Positions 7,584 to 15,815 of a DNA stretch of 64,000 bases are shown in pieces. The DNA is from Erysipelotrichaceae bacterium (lineage in GTDB: Bacteria > Bacillota_I > Bacilli_A > Erysipelotrichales > Erysipelotrichaceae). How positions within the stretch are numbered: the stretch's first letter is position 1; each line of letters begins with the position of its first letter. The notes under the pieces are model-generated. The model was not told where the DNA came from, ran no database searches, and was given only the letters and a program-made list of their open reading frames with translations. The position numbers and the translations under genes were made by a program. The stretch spans positions 1-64,000 of the forward strand of contig JAFRAB010000003.1 of NCBI GenBank assembly GCA_017405675.1. The letters run 5' to 3'.

Positions 7584-8463
7584 AATACTTTATCGGTACT
7601 GCATATATTGTGTTTGGGTAACGTTTGCTGAAATCGCTGATTTTGACTTTGTAATTGAAGCGTATACCGCCGGCACTGTCATAGTTTCCTTCGGAGATCC
7701 ACATGTAATCTCCTTCAACCGCTTCCACAAAGCCGGTATGTCCGGCGTGATTTGTTTCGGTCAGCCATTTGGAGAAGGTAGCACCGGGAGCCGGGATAGT
7801 TGAGATCACGAAACGAGTAGGGTGAGCTCTTACAACTTCTATCGCATGGAAGCAGCCGTCTCCTACAGCCCCGCTGTCATAACCGTATACTTCATAGAAA
7901 CGGGCCCAGGCAAAGGTCGTACATTGCCAGTATCTGCGGATGTTTACATAATAGAAGCCGTTTCCACCGCCAATGGTACGGTATTTCTCCCATATCTCAG
8001 CTGCTTCCGGGGTATCAAGTGAAACATCAAGATTATCGTATTCACACGGAATAATGCGGTTATAGTCTTTGTATTCCATCAGCCTGTTACGGCAGCGGTA
8101 GTAATCGAGCAGAGATTCAATGGTCTCTCTTCTGTACTCTACAAGTTTATACTTATATCTCTTTTCAGCTATGTAGAGACAGTCTTCCAGAGACTTGCCG
8201 TTCATTATAAGTGAAAAATCAGGCAGACTTGAAGAGATGTTTCTACCATAGTCATGATAAAAACATGCAGCGATAGCCTGAGCAATTTCATTATCCATAC
8301 CGATATTGGCATTTTCATTGAATGTATTAATGTCTTTTTCCGTAATCTCTATTTTTTCTTCGGCAGTATGGGTATGCTTTTTGGCTTCCTCATAAACAAG
8401 AGGATCCGGTTTTCGGCTGCATCCGTTCATCATTAACAACAGAATGACAAGCAGTATTTTCAT
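7582..8463 (-). CDS. CHAP-domain lipoprotein (putative cell-wall amidase/endopeptidase)
   Basis: A surface lipoprotein: the N-terminus MKILLVILLLMMNGC is a lipoprotein signal with Cys15 as the lipidated residue. Residues about 165-290 form a CHAP domain: catalytic Cys181 in RYWQCTTFAWAR, His242 in NHAGHTGFVE, and Glu258/Asn260 in ISEGN. CHAP enzymes cleave peptidoglycan amide bonds. The stretch between 30 and 160 is helical and unrecognised. A TATAAT box with an extended TG lies only 7 bases before the ATG and no Shine-Dalgarno is present, so the mRNA is probably leaderless. The gene is divergent from the GH2 gene. Confidence 0.85.
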   Translation of the reverse strand: MKILLVILLLMMNGCSRKPDPLVYEEAKKHTHTAEEKIEITEKDINTFNENANIGMDNEIAQAIAACFYHDYGRNISSSLPDFSLIMNGKSLEDCLYIAEKRYKYKLVEYRRETIESLLDYYRCRNRLMEYKDYNRIIPCEYDNLDVSLDTPEAAEIWEKYRTIGGGNGFYYVNIRRYWQCTTFAWARFYEVYGYDSGAVGDGCFHAIEVVRAHPTRFVISTIPAPGATFSKWLTETNHAGHTGFVEAVEGDYMWISEGNYDSAGGIRFNYKVKISDFSKRYPNTIYAVPIKY

Positions 8464-8470
8464 TACTTAA

Positions 8471-8505
8471 ATTATAGCAGACCTGACCTTTGCCTGCTGT
8501 ATAAT
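8471..8505. promoter_or_regulatory. compact divergent promoter pair
   Basis: On the minus strand TGCTATAAT (extended -10, TATAAT at 8476-8471) serves the CHAP lipoprotein gene, 7 bases from its ATG. On the plus strand TATAAT at 8500-8505 serves the GH2 gene, which has its own leader and an AGGCAGG ribosome binding site. The -10 boxes are only 23 bases apart. Confidence 0.65.
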
Positions 8506-8531
8506 ATACTTATAAACAGGCAGGTAACAAT

Positions 8532-10283
8532 ATGATCAGATTAATGAAAACCAGATGGAGCGACAGTGCAGCTGAGACTCCTTTACCTTTATATCCGCGT
8601 CCGCAGTTTCAGCGTGATTCCTACCTGAATCTTAACGGATACTGGAAATGTGCCTTTACGGCTGAAGACAGAAAACCTGACAGTTTTGATCAGGATATTC
8701 TGGTTCCTTTTTCACCGGAGACGCTGTTATCAGGGGTTAACCGTATACTGAAACCTGATGAATATCTGTGGTACAAAAGAAAATTCACTCTGGAAAAAGG
8801 TTTTAACAAAGGAAGGGTACTTCTTAACTTTGAAGCTGTTGACCAGATCGCGGAAGTATATGTTAACGGACATTTTGCGGGCCGTAACGACGGTGGATAC
8901 TATGCTTTCAGCTTTGACATAACGGAGTATCTCGCCGAGGTTAATGAACTTATTGTTAAAGTCAGGGATTTTTCCGATACCAGCTATTTTGAAAGAGGCA
9001 AGCAGAAATTCAAACGCGGCGGTATCTGGTATACACCGCAATCCGGCATCTGGCAGACCGTCTGGCTTGAATCCGTGCCTGAAAGCTATTTAAAAGGAGT
9101 AAAAATTACTCCGGATCTGTTTGATAAGTCACTTACTCTGGAGTTTGACAAAAACAATGCTCTGGAAGTTAATGCAGAGATCTTTATTAATGATATCCCT
9201 GTTGAATCTGTTGTTTCCAAAGAAAACAAGGTAACTGTCTATTTTGATGATGTTAAGCCTTGGTCACCGGAAGATCCTGTTTTATATGATCTTAAGCTTA
9301 CAAATGGAGACGATGTAGTTAAGAGTTACTTTGCTTTCCGTAAGTTTGAGATCAAAACAGCTAAGGATAAACGTAAGAGATTCTTCCTTAACGGTAAGCC
9401 ATATTTCCCGAATGGCCTTCTTGATCAGGGGTACTGGTCAGACGGCTTATATACAGCACCAAGTGATGAAGCTCTGATTCATGATATTACTGTCTGTAAG
9501 GAAAGAGGCTTTAACGCCTTAAGAAAGCATATCAAGCTTGAATCCAGACGCTGGTATTATCACTGTGACCGCTTAGGCATGCTGGTTTTCCAGGACATGA
9601 TCAATGGCGGCGGTACATACAGTAATTACACAACTCTGATTTCTTCAGTTCTTCCGGTTCATCTTGATGATACGGAAAAAAACTACAAGCTCTTTGCCCG
9701 CGAAGACGCCAGAGGCAGGGAAATGTACTATACCGGTCTTAAGAGACTGGTTGAAGAACTCTATAATGTTCCTTCATTGGTATTATGGACTCCGTTCAAT
9801 GAGGGCTGGGGCCAGTTTGACAGTAAGAAGGTTTATGATTACCTGTTAACTCTGGATAACACCAGAATAATTGAACCTGCCAGCGGCTGGCATGATCAGC
9901 ATTTTGGTGACATCAACAGTAAGCATCTTTACTTCAAAGCCGTCAACATGAAGAAATTCAACGATGACAGACTGTACTATCTTTCTGAATTCGGCGGCTA
10001 TACTCTTAAGCTCTATGATCACTGTTATAACGACAAGCAGACCTATGGTTATAAGCGGATAAAGGATCTCGACAGTCTTAATGATAGTCTTAAAGTTCTG
10101 TTTACCAGAGATATTCTCAATAATATTGATAAAGGACTGGCAGGCAGTATTTACACACAGGTCTCTGATGTTGAGGACGAAGTTAACGGTTTAATGACTT
10201 ATGACCGTGAGGTAACCAAGGTAAATACGGATACACTGCTAGATATTGTTACTGCCATAAAAGAAAAATATCAGAATTTCTGA
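8532..10283 (+). CDS. glycoside hydrolase family 2 (beta-galactosidase/beta-glucuronidase-like)
   Basis: Retaining beta-glycosidase of GH2. The 583-residue protein has the jelly-roll sugar-binding domain first (LNLNGYWKCAF, later NFEAVDQIAEVYVNGHF), an immunoglobulin-like domain in the middle (about 190-275), and a C-terminal TIM barrel. The acid/base is Glu424 in PFNEGWGQ and the nucleophile is Glu486 in LSEFGGY. Size matches beta-glucuronidase-type enzymes rather than the 1000-residue LacZ. No signal peptide, so the substrate must be imported. Its exact sugar specificity cannot be read from the sequence. Confidence 0.92.
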   Translation: MIRLMKTRWSDSAAETPLPLYPRPQFQRDSYLNLNGYWKCAFTAEDRKPDSFDQDILVPFSPETLLSGVNRILKPDEYLWYKRKFTLEKGFNKGRVLLNFEAVDQIAEVYVNGHFAGRNDGGYYAFSFDITEYLAEVNELIVKVRDFSDTSYFERGKQKFKRGGIWYTPQSGIWQTVWLESVPESYLKGVKITPDLFDKSLTLEFDKNNALEVNAEIFINDIPVESVVSKENKVTVYFDDVKPWSPEDPVLYDLKLTNGDDVVKSYFAFRKFEIKTAKDKRKRFFLNGKPYFPNGLLDQGYWSDGLYTAPSDEALIHDITVCKERGFNALRKHIKLESRRWYYHCDRLGMLVFQDMINGGGTYSNYTTLISSVLPVHLDDTEKNYKLFAREDARGREMYYTGLKRLVEELYNVPSLVLWTPFNEGWGQFDSKKVYDYLLTLDNTRIIEPASGWHDQHFGDINSKHLYFKAVNMKKFNDDRLYYLSEFGGYTLKLYDHCYNDKQTYGYKRIKDLDSLNDSLKVLFTRDILNNIDKGLAGSIYTQVSDVEDEVNGLMTYDREVTKVNTDTLLDIVTAIKEKYQNF

Positions 10284-10302
10284 TATTTCCCGTTTATTGA
10301 TT

Positions 10303-10329
10303 AAGATCCGGCTTTTCCGGATCTTTTTT
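10303..10329. terminator. terminator after the GH2 gene
   Basis: AAGATCCGG-CTTTT-CCGGATCTT, a 9-bp stem followed by TTTT on the plus strand. The minus-strand gene ends at its edge (10329). Confidence 0.9.
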
Positions 10330-10976
10330 CATTTCATGTATTTCCTTAAGGTATTGGCTATGGTTCCCAGTATTTTCTGCCCATCCTCAGGCATCTTATT
10401 AACGCTCACCGTTATGTATGTATTGTCTTCAAGATAACGGAAGTATTCGGCTTTGCCGTCAATGCATTCAGCGTTTTCCATTGAATTCCAGCCTTCAAGG
10501 TCATACTGTCTGATCAGATTTTTTATTTCCTGCTTCATTTCCCCGGAAATAACATAAGTTTTTATTACCTGATCATTGCTGCCGCCTTCCACGGTTTCCT
10601 TTATTTTTAAAAGTCCATCTGCCATCTGATATACTTGGATCTGATAATACGGACGAGGTATTGGTGTGCCAGTTATTCTTGTGTAGTATTCAAACAGCAG
10701 CAGTTCGTCTTTATTCTTATATGTTTTTTTGACCTGTATCCTTACATCACGTCTCGGCATTGTGAATTCATATGTCAGCCTGTCAGCGCTTCTTTTTACC
10801 GGCTGAATTTCATATTTGTCTTTTCTGACTTCATAAATGGTATCCGGTTTCGCCAGAAGAGTAAGCCTGACCTTGCTGTACTCCGGATATTCATCCTGGG
10901 CGTTTTCAAAGAGCGCTTTATTGCCGTCATAGCTGATCTTATGTGTTTCCTTGTTTCCGAAAAGATTCAATGGCAT
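10329..10976 (-). CDS. uncharacterised cytoplasmic protein with an InlB-B-repeat-like segment
   Basis: I do not recognise this 215-residue protein. It lacks a signal peptide or membrane helix. Residues about 38-85 (VRLTLLAKPDTIYEV ... YEFTMPRRDVRIQVKK) resemble the beta-strand ending TFTMPxxDVxI of InlB B-repeat or Flg_new-type domains. The C-terminal half (about 90-215) is a mixed alpha/beta region with a weak resemblance to small domains measuring side-chain or polymer binding, but no catalytic motif is visible. Translation start is supported by GGAGGTG. It stands alone between convergent and divergent neighbours. Confidence 0.65.
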   Translation of the reverse strand: MPLNLFGNKETHKISYDGNKALFENAQDEYPEYSKVRLTLLAKPDTIYEVRKDKYEIQPVKRSADRLTYEFTMPRRDVRIQVKKTYKNKDELLLFEYYTRITGTPIPRPYYQIQVYQMADGLLKIKETVEGGSNDQVIKTYVISGEMKQEIKNLIRQYDLEGWNSMENAECIDGKAEYFRYLEDNTYITVSVNKMPEDGQKILGTIANTLRKYMK

Positions 10977-11118
10977 TTATACCACCTCCGCTATAGTTGT
11001 TATTATTCAGAATTGTTTTCTCTCTTTTATTCATTATATCATACCAATTTCTTTATCTGTTCTTCTTTAATTTAACAGTCAGTTTGTGTAATATATATCT
11101 ATATTCGGGGGTTTGTTT

Positions 11119-12042
11119 ATGGGAATTGTCGTATTTGGCGCTACATTTGTCGATATCAAAGGCTATCCTGATGCCCAGTATATTCCTGCCGGACGTAATG
11201 TCGGCAAGGTCATTCAGGTACACGGCGGCGTTTCACGTAATGTCGTTGAAGATATCGCCAATGTCGAACTTAAACCTACTTTCATCACTGTGCTGGACTA
11301 CAGCGGCACCAGCAGTGATGTTATCGAAAAACTGAACAAGCACAACGTTAATACCAGTTACATAGTCCGTAACGAAAACGGATTGGGTACCTGGCTGGCC
11401 GTATTTGACAATAACGGTGATGTTGTGGCTTCCATCTCCAAAAGACCTGAACTTGATGCCCTGGAAACTGTATTAGATGAAAAGGGTGACGAGATTTTTG
11501 CGAACGCTGACAGTATCGTTGTGGAAATAGACATGGAAGTTCCACTGCTGAAGAAAATATTCGCTTTAGCTGAGAAATACCATAAGGATGTATATGCTGT
11601 CGTTTCCAATATGTCAATTGCCATGGAAAGAAGAGACCTTATAAAAAGGACCAGCTGCCTTGTCTGCAATGACCAGGAAGCCGGACTTCTGTTCTCAGAA
11701 GATTATAAAGCTACGACCATGGAAGAAATGAGCGAACTGCTTTCACAGCGTATCAAGATGGCTCAGATCCCTAAAATGGTCGTTACCATGGGTGAACTTG
11801 GTGCCGTTTATGCCTCACTTGACGGTGAATATGGCGTCATACCTCCACAGAAAGTTGATGTTCTGGATACTACAGGTGCCGGAGACAGTTTCTTTGCCGG
11901 TGTTGCCATTGGCTTAACTTACGGCAAGACTCTGGATGAAGCCTGCCGTATTGGTACCAGACTTGCTTCATCTGTTATTTCCACCAAGGAAAATGTATGT
12001 CCGCGCTTCATGCCGGAAGAATTTGATCTTAAGATAAACTAA
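11119..12042 (+). CDS. PfkB-family sugar/nucleoside kinase (pseudouridine-kinase-like)
   Basis: Ribokinase-fold cytoplasmic kinase, 307 residues from the chosen ATG. The N-terminus GATFVDIKGYPDAQY and the segment NVGKVIQVHGGVSRNV resemble PsuK-type pseudouridine kinases. The PfkB signature DTTGAGDSFFAG is at about 250-261 with catalytic Asp256. An upstream TTG two codons earlier is in frame, but ATG at 11119 has GGGGG at the right distance and is preferred. No pseudouridine-5'-phosphate glycosidase gene is adjacent, so the substrate remains uncertain. Ended by a strong terminator. Confidence 0.85.
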   Translation: MGIVVFGATFVDIKGYPDAQYIPAGRNVGKVIQVHGGVSRNVVEDIANVELKPTFITVLDYSGTSSDVIEKLNKHNVNTSYIVRNENGLGTWLAVFDNNGDVVASISKRPELDALETVLDEKGDEIFANADSIVVEIDMEVPLLKKIFALAEKYHKDVYAVVSNMSIAMERRDLIKRTSCLVCNDQEAGLLFSEDYKATTMEEMSELLSQRIKMAQIPKMVVTMGELGAVYASLDGEYGVIPPQKVDVLDTTGAGDSFFAGVAIGLTYGKTLDEACRIGTRLASSVISTKENVCPRFMPEEFDLKIN

Positions 12043-12068
12043 CAGCTGCCTGATGGCAGCTGTTTTTT
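12041..12068. terminator. bidirectional terminator between convergent genes
   Basis: AACAGCTGCC-TGAT-GGCAGCTGTT, a 10-bp stem and 4-base loop followed by a T-run. It overlaps the stop codons of both convergent genes. Confidence 0.92.
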
Positions 12069-12843
12069 ATATGAACGGTTCAGAAATGAAATTAAGATTC
12101 AGTCCGGCGAGTTCTTCTTCGCCGTCTTTTACAGCCTGCATGTTGAGCAGACTTTCAGGTTTGTGAGCATCTACCCCAAAGAGACATCTGACCGGATATT
12201 CGGACATTATCTCCCAGAATTCTCTGTGCGGGTAACCATAATGGTATCCGGTAGGGAACTTTACTTTTCCTCTCATGACACCGTTAAGATTTACTTCCAG
12301 AGGCATATTTGTTTCTACAGCTTTTTCAGCTATCATTCTGGCTGCCCTGCGGCAGGTTTCGTTGAATTCAGGCTGTTTGTACATGTAGAGATCAGGATGC
12401 CGTAAGTATGTGAACAGCCCTGTTTCCATGCCGCGGCATACGCTTTCGGCATAAACCATTATCTCTTCATCAGTGTTTACATTGAAGTAACTGCTTCTGC
12501 TCATTGGTTCAGGGAAATGCTGACCGAATATCAGATACTCAACTTTCTCTTTTAATTCTTTCTTTTCATCCAGGAATTCAGGATAGTATTCGGTTTCCAG
12601 ACCGATACGGATATCGATCTGATCCTTATACTTTTCCTTTAAGGCTGAAATGCTGCTGATGTAATCTTCCAGCTTGTCCCAGCTCATTCTGGCCCAATCA
12701 AGACGCAGGTGCTTATATGGTGCATGATCGGAAAATCCCAGTGTTTTATATCCGGCTTTGATGGCAGCCTTGATGTATTCTTCATCCTTTCCCTTAGCGT
12801 GTCCGCATCTGAAGGTGTGCGTATGATAGTTATAGTTCTGCAT
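12067..12843 (-). CDS. histidinol-phosphatase, PHP family (HisK-type)
   Basis: Metal-dependent phosphatase of the PHP superfamily; HisK enzymes dephosphorylate histidinol phosphate. The 258-residue protein starts with the metal motif YHTHTFRCGHAKG (His7, His9, His15), then GFSDHAPY, IGLETEYYP, GQHFPEP, LRHPDLY and FGVDAHKP, which form the remaining ligands. No his operon is in the window, so it could act on another phosphate ester. It has a strong GGAGGGG ribosome binding site and a near-consensus promoter. Confidence 0.87.
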   Translation of the reverse strand: MQNYNYHTHTFRCGHAKGKDEEYIKAAIKAGYKTLGFSDHAPYKHLRLDWARMSWDKLEDYISSISALKEKYKDQIDIRIGLETEYYPEFLDEKKELKEKVEYLIFGQHFPEPMSRSSYFNVNTDEEIMVYAESVCRGMETGLFTYLRHPDLYMYKQPEFNETCRRAARMIAEKAVETNMPLEVNLNGVMRGKVKFPTGYHYGYPHREFWEIMSEYPVRCLFGVDAHKPESLLNMQAVKDGEEELAGLNLNFISEPFI

Positions 12844-12874
12844 ATATAAGCCCCTCCCTGCTGTTCAGCAGATT

Positions 12875-12903
12875 AGAATACCATTTCTAACCGCTTATAT
12901 CAA
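12875..12903 (-). promoter_or_regulatory. promoter of the HisK-type phosphatase gene
   Basis: On the minus strand TTGATA (12903-12898), 17-base spacer, TATTCT (12880-12875). The leader of about 30 bases carries the GGAGGGG ribosome binding site. Confidence 0.75.
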
Positions 12904-12915
12904 TTAGTATAATAT

Positions 12916-12940
12916 AAAAAAAACGCGGTTTGATCCGCGT
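12916..12940 (-). terminator. htrA terminator
   Basis: On the minus strand ACGCGG-ATCAAA-CCGCGT, a 6-bp GC-rich stem followed by an uninterrupted T-run, four bases after the htrA stop. Confidence 0.9.
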
Positions 12941-12943
12941 CTC

Positions 12944-14356
12944 TTAATTTGTCTTCTTTTCGACTAAAGCTACGTCAAGAACTACTTTTTCATCGCCTCT
13001 TAACACGGTAAGCTTAACCATGTCTCCGGCTTTGTACTCAGTGAGATAATACTTCATTTCGGTATAGGAAGAGATTTCGTGATCATCGATTCCGATAATC
13101 AGGTCTCCGCTTCTTAATCCGGCAGTCATGGCACTCTGACTGGTTACTTCGTCAACATATACGCCGTATGAGCTGACATTGTAGTAGCTCATGTATCTTC
13201 TGCTTTCAATGCTGACGCATTTGATACCAATGCTTGGTCTGCCTTTTACATAACCGTTGAGGATCAGATCCTGTACAACTCCTTTGACGACGTTTACCGG
13301 AATGGCAAAACCGATTCCTTCAACATCTTCACCGGCACTCTTGGCATTAACGACAGCAATCAGTTCACCTGAGGTGTTGAATAAGCCACCGCCTGAATTA
13401 CCCGGGTTGATCGCTGTATTGGTCTGTAACAGCGTCATCTTCTGATTCTGTACTGTGATTTCACGGCTCAGGGCACTGACAATACCGGTTGTTACGGTTC
13501 CGCCTAATGTTCCTAAAGGGTTACCGATGGCAATTACGGTTTCACCGACTTTCAGTTTTTCAGAATCCCCAAGGACAGCCGGTAATAAGCCGCTGGCATC
13601 AATTTTCAGTACTGCCAGGTCTGTTTCTTCATCTGTAGCTACTAAGGTAGCTTTATATTCTGTTCCGTCATGCAGTTTGACGTTGATGTTTCTGGCATTA
13701 CTGATGACATGGTTGTTGGTTACAATGTAACCGTCTTCTGTATAGATTACTCCGCTTCCGGCACCGCTTGTTACATATTCGCCATAGAACATGCTGTATT
13801 GGACCCGTTCAGTATATACTTCGACTACGGAATCTTCTATGCTTGCTACTACCGGTGAAAGGTCGCTGGTTGTCAGGGTTACACCTGTTGTTTCTACCCC
13901 TTCGTATACAACTATTCTTTCACGGCTTTCCTTAATCAGTTTACTGGTTACCAGATAGCTGCCGCCTACGCTTAAGCCTATGGTTAATAACGCTAACAAG
14001 GCAATAAACAGATTACGCCATGAGTTGCCCCTGTCCGGCTGAGCAAGTGCCTGATTTACCGTCCGCTGCTCATATTTTGACTTAACATCGTTCATTTCAG
14101 TTTCTTCAGGCTGAATTAACTCCGGTTCCGTTTTTTCCTCTTTGGTTTCTTCTCTGGCATCGACCACAAAAACATGATCATATACCGGCTTGTTTTCAGG
14201 TTCTTTGTTTACCGGTTCTTCTGCTGCTTTTACTGATTCCTCAGTTGTTGTTTCTTCTTTTAATTTTTCTGTTGTCTTTTCTTCCGGAATGTCTGCAGTT
14301 GGTTTTTCATCAGCTGTATTTTCTTCCTCATGATTGATCATTTCTTCATCTGACAT
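12944..14356 (-). CDS. HtrA/DegP-type membrane-anchored serine protease
   Basis: Surface quality-control protease. The 470-residue protein has a long acidic, low-complexity cytoplasmic N-terminus (1-112, rich in Glu, Thr, Lys), one membrane helix at about 115-137, then a trypsin-like domain with His216 (TNNHV), Asp246 (TDLAVLKI) and Ser321 (NPGNSGGG), and a C-terminal PDZ domain (about 375-465, including GLRSGDLIIGI). Architecture and triad are those of Bacillota HtrA. The long acidic N-tail is larger than usual. Position near dnaA recalls streptococci, where htrA also lies by the origin. Confidence 0.95.
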   Translation of the reverse strand: MSDEEMINHEEENTADEKPTADIPEEKTTEKLKEETTTEESVKAAEEPVNKEPENKPVYDHVFVVDAREETKEEKTEPELIQPEETEMNDVKSKYEQRTVNQALAQPDRGNSWRNLFIALLALLTIGLSVGGSYLVTSKLIKESRERIVVYEGVETTGVTLTTSDLSPVVASIEDSVVEVYTERVQYSMFYGEYVTSGAGSGVIYTEDGYIVTNNHVISNARNINVKLHDGTEYKATLVATDEETDLAVLKIDASGLLPAVLGDSEKLKVGETVIAIGNPLGTLGGTVTTGIVSALSREITVQNQKMTLLQTNTAINPGNSGGGLFNTSGELIAVVNAKSAGEDVEGIGFAIPVNVVKGVVQDLILNGYVKGRPSIGIKCVSIESRRYMSYYNVSSYGVYVDEVTSQSAMTAGLRSGDLIIGIDDHEISSYTEMKYYLTEYKAGDMVKLTVLRGDEKVVLDVALVEKKTN

Positions 14357-14439
14357 ATTAAAACCTCCTCAATAATACATTTTATACTTTATTCCTCAAA
14401 TGTGATGATTTATTGAACTCGTTTTGAAAGAAAACTGAA

Positions 14440-15804
14440 TTAGTCTTCCTTTTTCGCCATTAATGCCAGGGCGAATACCAGGGTGACTAATCCAGCTACG
14501 CAACCAGATAGATAAATGTATGGCAGAAGTGAAGGTTCAGGCTGTTCAGGAATTACATATCTCTGCAGTGTCTGTTCCTTTGTGTCCATTTTATACAACT
14601 GACTTCCGCCTTTTTCGTCAGTCAGGTATACCAGTTTGAAGTCATTCAGATTGGATTCCCTGAAGGCCCATCCGTTTACTTCTTCATCATTGATTTTTAC
14701 CTTCTGCTGATCATACAGATCATCCATATAGACAAATTCAGTATAGTCAACATCGTTTATCAGGTAATTCTTACCATCAAACACAAAAGGTTTATATAAT
14801 CCTATTATCTTGTTTTCCTTATCGTCATACAGATAATAGTCTTTTTCTTCGTTTTCGTTTTCCAAATACAGGAGTTTGAAATATTCGCCGGTAAATACTG
14901 TAATTGTTTCACCGTTTATTTCCTGTTCAACTTTTTCAAACTTTTCGTTTGTAACCTTATCCAGGTTCTTAACAACACCCAGTTTCCGTTCCTTCAGCTC
15001 ATAGAAGACTGTCGGCACTTCCTCAACATACGCCTTTATGGTGTATGTCTTGGTTGTCTTATCTTCAGCTGTACAGGTTATCTTTACTTCGTTCCAGCCT
15101 TCATGTAAGGTTTTATCTATTTCTCCTACAGTTGCCTTACCGCTGGAAGCCTTGGCTGTAACGTCCAGTGTTTCGGTTCCTTTTGGAAGATAAATGGTGT
15201 AGTCAGTAACATTGCTGGAGAACTTTGGTTCGAATTCCAGATTTTCCAGTTTGATTTCTGCCAGTGAGGCATCAGATGAGAGGACAGGCCGTACAGGTGT
15301 CGGTGTGTAGCTGCCGCCACCGCCGCCGCCTCCACCTCCTCCGCCTCCACCCCGTGGCGGGTTAGGTGTTACTGAAGGAGTATAAATACTGATTCCCGTA
15401 GATGCTGAACTGTTATAGTTTACTCTTGAATACCGGTATGATTCCCATTCAATGACAGAAATGGAAACACTTGTTGAACCCGATGCGATGGTCTTAAAGG
15501 TAAAGCTCTGTGAACCGCTGCTTCCGGTATTGGTATCAATAAGGAAAGTTCCGCCGTTAAAGTCTCCGTTTGAACTCTGGAACTGCAGATAATCAGAGTT
15601 ATAGTTCAATCTGATCTTCGCTATTGATCCGCCGCTGCAGCTGATGGAAACCGTAACTGTAACAGTGTTGCCAACCTGAACGGAAGAAGCAGACGCATAA
15701 ACAGAAGCACTTCCGCTTACATCGTCTGCTATTACAGTATTCACTCTGGCTATACTAATAACCGTTAATAACAGTATTAACAGTATTCTACTGATTTTTT
15801 TCAT
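14440..15804 (-). CDS. membrane-anchored cohesin-like / cadherin-like beta-sandwich surface protein
   Basis: Secreted protein, 454 residues. Signal peptide at 1-26. Residues about 30-142 form a cohesin-like beta-sandwich (SVQVGNTVTVTVSISC, then KIRLNYNSDYLQF and strands to SISIYTPS). A 13-glycine tract lies at 152-164. Residues about 175-260 are a cadherin-like beta-sandwich repeat (LAEIKLENLEFEPKFSSNVTDYT ending YTIKAYV). A C-terminal membrane helix at about 427-449 is followed by a short charged tail, so the domains are displayed outside the cell. The upstream co-oriented gene encodes a dockerin-bearing glucosaminidase 12 bases away, so this is probably its docking partner. The cohesin call is by fold pattern and needs a profile search. 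Confidence 0.72.
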   Translation of the reverse strand: MKKISRILLILLLTVISIARVNTVIADDVSGSASVYASASSVQVGNTVTVTVSISCSGGSIAKIRLNYNSDYLQFQSSNGDFNGGTFLIDTNTGSSGSQSFTFKTIASGSTSVSISVIEWESYRYSRVNYNSSASTGISIYTPSVTPNPPRGGGGGGGGGGGGGSYTPTPVRPVLSSDASLAEIKLENLEFEPKFSSNVTDYTIYLPKGTETLDVTAKASSGKATVGEIDKTLHEGWNEVKITCTAEDKTTKTYTIKAYVEEVPTVFYELKERKLGVVKNLDKVTNEKFEKVEQEINGETITVFTGEYFKLLYLENENEEKDYYLYDDKENKIIGLYKPFVFDGKNYLINDVDYTEFVYMDDLYDQQKVKINDEEVNGWAFRESNLNDFKLVYLTDEKGGSQLYKMDTKEQTLQRYVIPEQPEPSLLPYIYLSGCVAGLVTLVFALALMAKKED

Positions 15805-15815
15805 ATCATGTTCTC

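Noticed and set aside
15300..15350. Sequencing artefact in the GGN/CCN-rich stretch of the cohesin-like gene
   Set aside because: It encodes an uninterrupted glycine linker in frame, with varied synonymous codons, so it looks genuine, although the exact length of such tracts can vary.
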